A stretch of 64,000 nucleotides of DNA from contig CM045994.1 of NCBI GenBank assembly GCA_025175895.1, positions 64,262,727-64,326,726 of the forward strand, written 5' to 3'. Every line of letters starts with the position of its first letter. Within the stretch, counting starts at the first letter, position 1. Source of the DNA: Wurfbainia villosa (Eukaryota; Streptophyta; Magnoliopsida; Zingiberales; Zingiberaceae). Position numbers and translations under genes: made by a program. This document shows, piece after piece, positions 1 to 8,979 of the stretch. The notes under the pieces are model-generated. The model saw only the letters and a program-made list of their open reading frames with translations, ran no database searches and was not told the origin of the DNA.

Positions 1-715
1 AATTGGAAATCAGATTTTTCAGTTATCAATCGACTGCCCTTGGTGGCAGTCTACTGATGGGCACAGTAGTCGACTGATGTCTGATAAAGTCAACTGCCAG
101 GCTGATTTCGGGAAAAATAAGGTTGTTTAGCCCATTTTCAGCTATAGTAAAGTTCCCTAACCACTCCTAATCCTAGGATATGCTTTGGGAAACATTATAA
201 AGGGTGAAAATCCATTGGATATGGATTAGGAGAGTTGTTAGGGTGATGTATCAAATTTAAGGTATGGAAAAGTTAAATGTTAAACTTTAGACCTTAATTT
301 TGATGGTTTAGAGTTTCTATTGGCTTAGGGACTTCCCATGGACATTGTTGGTGCAATGGTCAATGAGGAGCAAGCCTTTAGTGGGAGGTATTAATCATGG
401 GATGATGGATGTTATTTTTCCTCATGAGGAGGAAAAATGAGATTTTAATACACCAAATTTAGAAATTGGGAGAGTGTGTAGGATTGCCTCTCTTGAGTGA
501 TATGAGACTTATCACTAGGAAGACTGTAGGCATCCTAGGTATTTTTGGACCAAGGGGGAGATTGTAAGATCTCATTGGGACATGAGACATTGACCTCCTT
601 GGAGAACCTTTTGATGTATGTCAAAAAGGAGAATGTATGAAATTACTAATTTGGGATAATTAGTAAGGAAATTTGAGTTAGGGGCCTAACTCAATGGTGT
701 TTTTTGTTAAACATC
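1..715 (+). other. Non-coding 3' internal region of element F
   Basis: No reading frame of retroelement type is visible. The stretch begins with four degenerate copies of the motif cagtcgactg (about 20-105). It also holds an extra purine tract (aagggggagatt near 552-565), as expected for the repeated polypurine tracts of Sireviruses. Confidence 0.6.
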
Positions 716-729
716 AAAAAAGGGGAGAT
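716..729 (+). other. Polypurine tract of F
   Basis: A run of A then GGGGAGAT lies immediately before the LTR start TGTTGG. This is the expected plus-strand primer position. Confidence 0.75.
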
Positions 730-889
730 TGTTGGTGCAATCGGCCCAGGTCACGATTGATCGGACTCGAGTTTGACTCGAGTAAGTGTTTTGATGTTTG
801 ACATGGATGTCTGACATGTTTTGGGGAGATTGCTGATGCAATCGACCCAGGTTAGTATTTGATGTTTGACAATGGTTTGACAATTGTCC

Positions 890-1270
890 TGGTAAGTCCA
901 AGCATGAGTCTTGGCAAGGGAAAGTCCAAGCATGGGTTGGCAAAAGAAAAGTCCAAGCATGGGTCTTGGCATGTAAAGTCCAACATGGGTTGGCAAAGGA
1001 AAAGTCCAAGCATGGGTCTTGGCATGGAAAGTTCAACATGAGTTGGCAAGGGAAAGTCCAAGCTTGAGTCTTGACATTTGGAAAGTCCAAGGGTGTAGTC
1101 TTGGCTGTGATAGTCCAAGTCATGAGTACTTGACATTTGGAAAGTCCAAGGGGTTTGATATTGGCGGCGTAAAGCCCAAGGGTGAAGTCTTGGCAGCATA
1201 AGTCCAATGGTTGGTGGTGTAAAGTCCAAGCGGGAGTCTTAGCAGTGTAAGTCCAATGTGCCTTGGCGGT
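890..1270 (+). repeat. Minisatellite in F LTR, unit about 27-28 bp
   Basis: Degenerate tandem copies of aagtccaagcatgggtcttggcat alternate with shorter units. The core agtcttggca is shared with the minisatellites of the C and D LTRs at the same relative place. Confidence 0.8.
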
Positions 1271-1806
1271 ATAGATCAACTTAGCATGACATAGCCGATG
1301 GAAGTACCTGAAGGCTAGCGTATGGATAAACAAGTCATGGATGACTTGGAGGGATCCGATAGGCGCGAGGCTGACGGAGGTGGCTAGAAGGCTTAGGTCT
1401 AGGCTAAGGGTGGTCTAGCAAGTATGGGGGCATCATACTTGGGGTAAAACCTCATGTTTGAGGTGTATCAATCGAACCTATGGGCAGTCGACTGGAGTGA
1501 GTCAACTAGGGTTTGACTGTGGGAAGTGCCCTAGCAGTCGACTGATAGAAGTGATCGGTCATTCTGATCGATCACCGATCGTGATCTTGTGATCGATCGA
1601 TGCTCGGATTTGCACGAATAAGTCGGACTCGGCTCGAGTTTAGCGATCGAGTGAAGGCTCGATCGATCGACTAATGAACATGATCGATCGGTGATGTCCT
1701 ATCGATTGAATTTTTCCGGCATGGATCACACGTTGTCTCACAAAGAATAGCGATGTCATGATCGGCGATGGTCGAATAGTCGATTGATAGCGAAATCCCC
1801 AGTGCG

Positions 1807-1814
1807 TATAAAGG
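1807..1814 (+). promoter_or_regulatory. TATA box of F LTR
   Basis: TATAAAGG follows the motif array, as in the other LTRs of the window. It is the likely core promoter of the U3 region. Confidence 0.6.
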
Positions 1815-2292
1815 AAGCACGTGGAGGAGGATTTTGTAACCGGTTCTTGGGGGCTTTTGGGGCGATTTGTTGCTGTAAATCAGGGTCTCAAAGTGCAATT
1901 CAAGCAACCAAAGATCAAGTAATCAAAAGGCTCTTGTAAAGTTGTTTTCTTTACGTGTATTGCTATTCATTATTGTATTTTCTTGTATTCTTATTGTATT
2001 ACTTTTGTAATCATTGTAAGAGGTTTCTCCGCCTCCGGATTGTTCCGAGAAGGAGTTATTTGAGTAGTAGTGCATGTTTGCATTGTTAAGGCTCTTACAA
2101 GCCCAATCCTTGGAGTATGAACCATTCGGTTCCGAACCACATTATATCTCGTGTTGTGTTTGTTCTTGTTGTATTTTATTATTGTATATTCCGCTGCGTA
2201 CTAACAAGATTGTAGACAAGAAAATGCAAACGAATTCCATCATACGAGCACGACGCTATTCACCCCCTCTAGCGATCACCGAATCCTCAACA

Positions 2293-2362
2293 ATGGTTAA
2301 GCAAATGACAGACTTTGATTTCATTAAATGGAGAAATTTTTCATTGGCCAGTATGTCCTAAG
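2293..2362 (+). pseudogene. Extra 3' ORF of C, middle fragment
   Basis: The frame from 2293 matches the stretch of D's 3' ORF around MTDFDFIKWRNFSL. F removed everything upstream and D interrupts it after ATGTC-CTAAG. An in-frame TAA lies at the D insertion site. The ORF resumes at 18186. Confidence 0.7.
2358..2362 (+). other. Left target-site duplicate of D (CTAAG)
   Basis: CTAAG before 2363 equals CTAAG at 18181-18185 after D. It proves a simple insertion of D in C. Confidence 0.9.
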
Positions 2363-3871
2363 TGTAGGATCGTTGGCGTCGCTAGAAAGGGGGGGGGAAT
2401 GAATAGCTACGCTCATCTTTTCGATTCGTTGTACCCTTCTACAATGATTAGTACGTAGCGGGAACAAGAAAACGAATATAGAAAGAATGACAAACGCAAA
2501 CACACCAATTTTACGTGGTTCGGAACACAAGTCCCTACTCCACGGTTGAGCCCTCGTCGGCTCTAGTGATGCACACCACCACTATAAACTTCTCCTTCTC
2601 GGTGATACACCGAAGGTGGAGCAACCCTTTTGCACAGTTTATCAGAAACTTTACAAGAAAGCTTACAGTAGACAATGAAGAAGCAGTAAAACGAATACAG
2701 ATTTCAGAGAGAATGAAGATGCTCCTTGCTTGCTGAATCGTTGACACTCCTGTTGGATGATCAAGGCTTTTTGAATGAAGAAACTTTTTCCACCCGTGTC
2801 TTTCTTCAGAAAATGTCGTAAGTTATTTTCTTTTTCTCTTCTTACCTTGAATAACAACCCAGAATACTTTATAACTCGAGCCTGATTAGGGCTTTTCTGC
2901 CCGCTCAGTCGAGTCGCCTCGACTGGCGCCTCGACTGGAGCATTAATTGGCATTTATTAATGGCTTCAACGGTAAGATTTGGACCATAATTAGTTTTATT
3001 TCCATTGAAACATAGGTCCAGTCGAGGCGATGATCCGCCGCCTCGACTGGCAGGCTTTGGTTCCAACCGAACAGAGCAACAGTCGAGCTCCCAGTCGACA
3101 GTCCCTTGCGTCTGTTCCGTTGGATCAAAGCTCTAGTCGAGTCGCCGCCTCGACTGGCAGGCTTTGGTTCCAACCGAACAGAGCAATAGTCGAGCTCGGT
3201 CGGCGACACCTTGCGTCTGCTCCGTTGGATCAAAACTCTAGTCGAAGTCGCCTCGATCAGTCGATTTTCCTACGAACATACAGCCGCAATCGAGACATCA
3301 ACCGATCGTGGCTTGCTTCGCTCGTAATAAATAACCTCGGTCGAGGCGCCACCTCGATCGATCGAACTCTTTGTTTGTCGGGCGATCGAGCTCTCAGTCG
3401 ACATCTCCTTGCATCTGCTTAGTTGAACCAAGCATCAGTCGAGCCGTCGCCTCGACTAGTATGAGTCAACCTGCTGCTCGTCAAGAGCGATGAGGTTCGA
3501 TCAGCGTCACCTCTACCACCTTTACGATGCCTATGAATTCTTCATAGGTCTTCCATGCCAGAATCATCTCCGGACTTCGTGCTAAGACTCCTGTCCGGTC
3601 TTCACCGCCAAGAGGCCACGCCCGGACTTCATCGCCAAGACTCCTCGTCCGAAGTCTTCACTTGCCAGACTCCACGTCCGGTCTTCACTTGCCAGACTCC
3701 ACGTCGGTCTTCATGTCGTCGACTCCATGTCATGCATCCAAATTCTCGACCTACAAGAGATTTCCTGAAAATACATCTCAACCAACTGTATGAGATAAAC
3801 ACATAATTATCACCTTGACTTAAACCCTTGTCAATCACCAAAAACATCATTCGGGTCTGATTGCACCAACA
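2363..3871 (-). repeat. 3' LTR of D (1509 bp)
   Basis: Ends are TGTAGG (plus-strand left) and CCAACA. Read on the minus strand it holds a minisatellite with gaggagtcttggca units (about 3545-3745), an array of palindromic tcgaggcg/cgcctcga motifs (about 2905-3460) and a TATA box at 2867-2874. Compared with the other LTR it lacks single bases at many CCAGG, CCGGG and CG sites. Confidence 0.92.
2867..2874 (-). promoter_or_regulatory. TATA box of D 3' LTR
   Basis: Minus-strand TTATAAAG lies just downstream of the palindrome array. The same box is at 17183-17190 in the 5' LTR. Confidence 0.55.
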
Positions 3872-3888
3872 ATCTCCCCCTTTTTTGA
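3872..3888 (-). other. Polypurine tract of D
   Basis: On the minus strand an A-run followed by GGGGGAGAT directly abuts the 3' LTR. A further purine tract lies near 4026-4040 (minus strand GGGGGAGAAG). Confidence 0.8.
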
Positions 3889-4399
3889 TGTTTGACAATA
3901 CGGTTTAAGTTTAGGTGATGAAATTATAGCATAATATAACATATTGAAAATGCAAAAAGAAGAGATATAGATGTGTAGTTTAAAAAGTTTTAATTTCAGG
4001 TTAAATTAAACTTAAAGCCCATCTTCTCCCCCTTTGGCAAACACCCAAAAAGAAGAGTTGCTTATAGAAGCACTCCCCCTGAATTCATTACCCTTAGTTT
4101 ATCAAATGCACTAACAATATATTTTAACAAGATAAATGTCAGTTGTGCATTTCTAAAGAAAGATATAAACCACCGGAAAAAAATTTGACATAATTTTCCT
4201 TAATATTTGTTGTAATATACCTGTTCATGACAACTCAATCTAAAAAACAAACCTACATACATAGAGATATTAAAAAATATACAAGCATACACCCAAAAAG
4301 TCACCCAAAACATCCTGATATATATATTTTCTTGAATTCAAACTGTTCATACAGATAAAAAGAAAACAAAAAGAACTAAATTGCTGAAGATGATGGTCC
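3889..4399 (-). other. Non-coding 3' tail of D
   Basis: This is AT-rich sequence between the extra 3' ORF and the 3' LTR. Purine-tract copies occur at about 4026-4040 and 4073-4080. I see no frame with known similarity. Confidence 0.5.
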
Positions 4400-5662
4400 T
4401 TATGAATCCGACATCATGGCACGAAGGAGAGTTAGAATTTCCTGCTGCTGGGCAGAGACTTCGCAAAACCGAGCATCTAGCTTGGAGTGAAGCTCTTCAA
4501 ATTTAGTGTCGATTGACGTACTAAGGTCCATGAATTTAGTATCAAATGAGTTTATGAACTCAGCATGATCTTTTCTCAGATTCTCCAGCTGTTCAGACAT
4601 GGTGGAAGATGGTTCAACAGCTAGAACTGGACGTTCTTGTTCACCTTCTTCCTCCATATCCCACCTTTCACCAGCTTAATGTCCATCCGCCCACTCAACG
4701 GTGCTACCAACTTTTGACATGCACAAAGAAAAGTTTCTCCACTTTATGAAATCAAAGTCTGTCATCTGCCTAATTTTCTCCCTGCTTGTGTTAATGCCTA
4801 TGGATTCTAGCCAAAATGTAATGATATGACCAAAAGGCATGTAAATTTTCTTTTGGACAGGAGTTGAGAAGTGGACTATGCAGAGAAAGATGTTTAAAGC
4901 AACTTTAAAGTTTAAACGTTGCTTTAAGAGATGTAGAGCTAGTAAATGATGTGGTCTTATCTTAGCTTGCCCCCTAGTAACAATTGGAAGGATGCAACCT
5001 ACAATGACCTTATATAGGACATTATCGGGGGCAGCTAATGCCATGACTGGAAATAGAGTAAGACTAGGTTGTCTAGGTTTTTTAAAGAAGTACTCATGAA
5101 TTACATTTATGGAGTATCTCTCAACAGGTTCTTGAATGCTTGGATAGCATTCAAGGGTTGAGTTTGACTCACGACACTCTAGAAATGCTCTGAGGATATC
5201 AGGAGTGAAAGATATGTCCTTTCTGGCTACCCTACTCTTAAAGATGAGCCTATCACCTGTAGGCTGTAGATTGTTGTAGAATTCACTAACTAAGTCTATA
5301 TTGATGTCATAATCACAATAGACTAGTTTATTGAGCCCATAGTAGTTAATCATTTGTAGAACATGTTGAGCATGATTTTCAAAAAATTCTTTATCTAATG
5401 ATCTAGTATGCATCAACTGAAATTTGTGGGCAGTAAAGGTATGTTGATGATGTGTGGAGGGAAACTGGGGATCCGTAGATGGATTTTCCCGAGGTGTTTC
5501 ACTTGACTCGCCTATCCTACGTTTTTGTCTAATGAATGCCAAAATGATGTTCCAAAAAAAATCAATATGATGGTATGATGAGTGGCAATAACCAATTAGT
5601 TAACCAATATTACTAAGTCGTGTAATCAAAGAGATGAGTTTAGAAATTTACTTAGGTGCCAT
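4400..5662 (-). pseudogene. Extra 3' ORF of D (the position of the Sirevirus 'env-like' gene)
   Basis: This frame lies between RNase H and the 3' LTR, where Sireviruses carry an optional extra gene. It reads about 420 residues with one in-frame TAA (4676-4678). The middle part (FYNNL, then a segment with VARKDISFTPDILRAFL) resembles the 'putative plant transposon protein' domain seen in plant retroelements; that is family resemblance from memory. The C-terminal 85 residues are strongly heptad-like, with repeated DTKF-type blocks, so probably a coiled coil. No convincing signal peptide or membrane anchor is visible, so an envelope role is not supported. The exon-2 frame has no ATG at its upstream end; a splice model with an ATG exon at 5652-5662 and an intron at 5529-5651 supplies one. 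Confidence 0.65.
5529..5651 (-). other. Candidate 123-bp intron in D 3' ORF
   Basis: On the minus strand, ATGGCACCTAA is followed by GTAAAT. The other end has a T8 run, then ATTCATTAG. Joining the two keeps frame with the long 3' ORF and puts a Met-Ala-Pro-Lys start before a basic QKRR stretch. This is inference; no transcript is available. Confidence 0.45.
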
Positions 5663-6411
5663 TTTTCCTGTTGTTGACTGGTCTTGAGGGATCAAGAAGA
5701 TGACTTCTGTGAAATCACCTTCTCCAGCTAGAGAAAAAAAACTGGCGAACCCTAGAAAATCTGGCAAAATCTAGGGTTTGAGAAAATCGTCGTCTAGGGT
5801 TAGGTATTGACCAAAAGAAGGAATGAGGGGCTGGAGAACTTACTTGAAGTTAGTTTAGGAGCGAGTGAGGTAATCTAGGGTTTTGTCGGTGTTAAACTTG
5901 GCCGGAGACTTGAACGGCGATAGCCAGGCGACAGAAGAGAAGAACCACGGCGAGAAGAGTCGAGGTGAGATGCGAGTTTGGGAGAGGCGGTAAGTGAAAT
6001 TCCTTATTTATTTCTAAGTTATGCAGTCGAGGCAGTAAGTTGAATGCCTCGACTATTATATCAGTCGAGGCGCCAGTCGAGTGCGCCTCGCTTCTGTTTG
6101 CTCACACCCTTTGTCAGTTGAGGCGATTATTGAAATGCCTCGACTGTTATTCTGAAGGTTCGTTTTTGTCTTAGATATTTTAAGTTCCAAATTTGTTGTA
6201 TTTAGGTATTTAAAACATTTTAAAAGTGACAATATACTCTATCGATAATATCAAACATATATTGGATGTTTCACTTGAGTTTTATCATTATTTAAGATGT
6301 CCAACCAATTTTACTTGGTTGGAATGTCCAATTATGTTTTTAAACCAAATACACATGAATTTCCCATTTCTTTTGAACTTATGAATTAGTCCTTATGATC
6401 ACGGAGAGTTT
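5663..6411 (-). other. Non-coding spacer between pol and 3' ORF of D
   Basis: No frame of interest is seen. On the plus strand it holds further degenerate gtcgaggc...gcctcgactg motifs (about 6027-6145), the same palindromic family as in the LTR array. Confidence 0.5.
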
Positions 6412-7740
6412 TCACTCAGTTGCACACATTCCCAACTCTCTTCTTAAATGACTAAATTCATTTTCTGGAAGAGGTTTTGTGAAAATATCAGCAAGATTCG
6501 CCTTAGACTCAACATAATCGAGTATAATATCTCCTCTTGCTATATGATCCCTAATGAAGTGATGTCTCACTTCAATGTGTTTTGTTCTGGAATGATGGAC
6601 TGGGGTTTTCGTTAAGTTGATCGTGCTAATATTATCACATAGCACTTGCACGTTCTTATATGAAAAACCATAATCCTCCAATGTGTGAGTCATCCATATC
6701 AATTGTGACACACTCTCTCCCATGGCTATGTACTCAGCCTCAGTAGTGGAGAGAGCAACACAATGTTGCTTTCGACTTGACCAACCAACTAAAGCTGAAC
6801 CTAGGAATTGACAGCCCCCGCTAGTACTTTTTCTATCTAGTTTGCATCCTGCATAATCTGAATCTGTATAGCCTACTAAATCAAAAGACTCAGTTCGGGG
6901 ATACCACAGTCCAACTGATATTGTTGCTTTAAGATATCTCATAATTCTTTTAACAGCAACCCAATGAGACTCTTTAGCACACGATTGATATCGTGCACAC
7001 ATGCCCACAGCAAATACTATATCAGGTCTACTTGCTGTAAGATATAAAAGACTACCTATGGCACTCCTATAACGCTTTAGATCAACAGGTTTACCATCTA
7101 CATCACTATCTAGATGAGTGTTTTGTGCCATTGGAGTGGCAACCTCCTTAACATTTTCCATGTTGAATCTTTTTAGCAACTCCATGGCATATTTTGATTG
7201 ACAAACATGAATTCCTTCTTTGGTTTGTTTGATTTGAAGTCCAAGGAAAAATGTCAACTCCCCTACTAGACTCATCTCAAACTCACTCTCCATGTGTTCT
7301 ATGAATTCATTGAGATAATCCCTATTGTTTGAACCACAGATTATGTCATCGACATAAATCTGAGCTACAAATATATCTTCACCGTTTCTTTTCAGAAAAA
7401 GTGTGGGATCAATTTGACCTCTTCTAAAACCCCTCTCAACTAGAAAAATTGACAACCTTTCGTACCAAGCACGAGGTGCTTGTTTCAGCCCATAAAGAGC
7501 CTTCTTTAGCTTATACACGTGATTTGGAAATTCAGAATTTTCAAATCCCGGTGGTTGTTCAACATAGACCTCTTCCTTTATAAACCCATTCAAAAATGCT
7601 GACTTCACATCCATTTGATATAATTTGAATCCTCTATATGCTGCAAATGCTAGCATTAATCGTATGGATTCTAACCTAGCCACAGGTGCATAAGTTTCAC
7701 CATAATCAAGTCCCTCAATTTGATTGTATCCTTTGGCAAC
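6412..7740 (-). CDS. pol: Reverse transcriptase and RNase H of D (C-terminal half of pol)
   Basis: About 440 codons are open. The RT core includes LESIRL, the MDVKSAFLNG block, ALYGLKQAPRAW and the catalytic YVDDI. RNase H shows the acidic residues in TDSDYAG, STTEAEY and CDN, then TKHIE and the end block LADIFTKPLPENEF. It copies element RNA to cDNA in the cytoplasmic particle. The frame begins at the E insertion (7741), where the Leu-Val-Ala-Lys codons are split, and continues 5' at 13260. The N-terminal residues read upstream of 7740 come from E's LTR and are spurious. Confidence 0.93.
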   Translation of the reverse strand, partial: VAKGYNQIEGLDYGETYAPVARLESIRLMLAFAAYRGFKLYQMDVKSAFLNGFIKEEVYVEQPPGFENSEFPNHVYKLKKALYGLKQAPRAWYERLSIFLVERGFRRGQIDPTLFLKRNGEDIFVAQIYVDDIICGSNNRDYLNEFIEHMESEFEMSLVGELTFFLGLQIKQTKEGIHVCQSKYAMELLKRFNMENVKEVATPMAQNTHLDSDVDGKPVDLKRYRSAIGSLLYLTASRPDIVFAVGMCARYQSCAKESHWVAVKRIMRYLKATISVGLWYPRTESFDLVGYTDSDYAGCKLDRKSTSGGCQFLGSALVGWSSRKQHCVALSTTEAEYIAMGESVSQLIWMTHTLEDYGFSYKNVQVLCDNISTINLTKTPVHHSRTKHIEVRHHFIRDHIARGDIILDYVESKANLADIFTKPLPENEFSHLRRELGMCATE

Positions 7741-7745
7741 TAACC
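7741..7745 (+). other. Left target-site duplicate of E (TAACC)
   Basis: TAACC before E equals TAACC at 13255-13259. Confidence 0.9.
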
Positions 7746-8917
7746 TGTTAGGGCAATCTCTTGCCATGATAAGGTTTTGATGTGTGTGGAAAAGGATTTA
7801 AGTTAGGTTGGTATTGTTATTTGATATGTGCGTTGGAGTCTTGCAGGACTTAGTAATTCGCACATGGAGCCTTGGCGGGTTCACCCTCACAACCTCGTGC
7901 CTGAGTCGGAGAAGGAGCATTGCAGAGCCATGCGCTTGATGCTGCCGAGGGACTGTCGGACGAGATGACTTGAAGTGAAGCCAAGGAAGCAGACTTCGGA
8001 GGCAAGAGACGCGAAGGAGCATTGCAGAGCCGTGCGCCTGTTGCTGCTGAGGGACGTGGCCGCGAACGAAGAGAGCTTCGGCGAGGACGTGAGATGAGAG
8101 AATGAGTGAAATGTAAGTAGCTCATTAGGTGAACTTGGCCGAATGACTGAGTGTTGGAGACTTGACCGTAAGGGTTAAGGTTTACCCGACCGTCGAAAGC
8201 TCAAACTTATGTTAAGTTTGAGTTTCACAGACGATCATTGCCATGTAATGGATGATTTCCGAGTCGAATGTAGTTCGATTGGTATTCGATCGCTTTTGAA
8301 GCCGATCATTGCCATATGTGGCGATCATTGCCAGAATGACCATCGATCATTCTGAAATGATCGGTAGTCGAAAGGTTTAGCCATAGAATCGCCGTAGCCG
8401 CCGAGCGGTCGACGAGAAGCGGGATCGGCGGTGAGGTCCATCAGTCGACTGCCAAGTGTTCCGTTGGACTACAACGGTCGGGATCCGACGTGTTCGGAGA
8501 CTCTATAAAAAGAGAGGGTGTGGAGCTTTGGGGGGCTAATGCTCTTACTCCAAACGACCATCCAAGTGCCCCACAAGCTCTAAACTCTTCTTACTTATTT
8601 TTACTCCATTCTTATTGTAAGAAGAGTGACCTTGATTGTAAAGGTTACCTCCACCTAACTTGGTGCAAAGGAGAGACCATTAGTGGATTGGTTTTGGAGG
8701 AGTGATTCACCGAGGACGAATCGGGGACCGTGGATTAGCGGTGTAGCCGTGAACCACGTTACACCATCTTGTTAGCGTTTGATTTCTTGTATTTTTATTT
8801 GCTTGTCTTGCTTTATTGTTTCCGTTGCGCTAATCTCTTTGTAGACGAGCAAATACCGACATCCAACGTTCGAGGGCTATTCACCCCCCTCTAGCCGGCC
8901 GTCTCGATCTCCCAACA
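7746..8917 (+). repeat. 5' LTR of E (1172 bp)
   Basis: It runs TGTTAGGG to CTCCCAACA, with the TATA box at 8504. Compared with the 3' LTR it lacks about 90 bp just before the TATA box and differs strongly at about 8230-8440, where gatcattgcc-type motifs replace cagtcgactgcc motifs. Confidence 0.93.
8504..8510 (+). promoter_or_regulatory. TATA box of E 5' LTR
   Basis: TATAAAA followed by agagaggg; the same box is at 12839-12845 in the 3' LTR. This is the likely start of the gag RNA. Confidence 0.65.
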
Positions 8918-8918
8918 A

Positions 8919-8932
8919 GTGGTATCAGAGCC
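8919..8932 (+). other. Primer-binding site of E
   Basis: GTGGTATCAGAGCC one base after the LTR is complementary to the 3' end of plant initiator tRNA-Met. Confidence 0.88.
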
Positions 8933-8979
8933 AAGGAAAGCTTGTCGAGGACTAACCGCCACAACAAGCAACATTCAAA

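Larger units (their letters stand above)
1..2292 (+). mobile_element. Element F: 3' end of a Sirevirus-type Copia element, nested in C
   Basis: Only the non-coding 3' internal tail (1-729) and the 3' LTR (730-2292) are inside the window. The LTR starts TGTTGGTGCAATC and ends CCTCAACA, and a purine tract lies directly before it. The base after the LTR (2293) resumes the 3' ORF of element C, so F was inserted in C. The target-site duplicate partner (ATGGT expected) lies beyond the left edge and cannot be checked. Confidence 0.8.
730..2292 (+). repeat. 3' LTR of element F (1563 bp)
   Basis: It is bounded by TGTTGG and CCAACA-like ends (here CTCAACA). In order it holds a second degenerate copy of the tract-plus-LTR-start (about 829-852), a minisatellite (about 890-1270), an array of cagtcgactg and gatcgatc motifs (about 1475-1720), a TATA box at 1807, and a T-rich R/U5 ending in the ctattcacccc-ctctagcgat block. 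That end block is shared by the LTRs of A-E. Confidence 0.85.

Noticed and set aside
4400..5662. True envelope protein in D
   Set aside because: Position fits 'env-like' genes, but there is no convincing signal peptide, membrane anchor or glycosylated ectodomain pattern; the sequence fits a transposon-associated soluble protein with a coiled coil.
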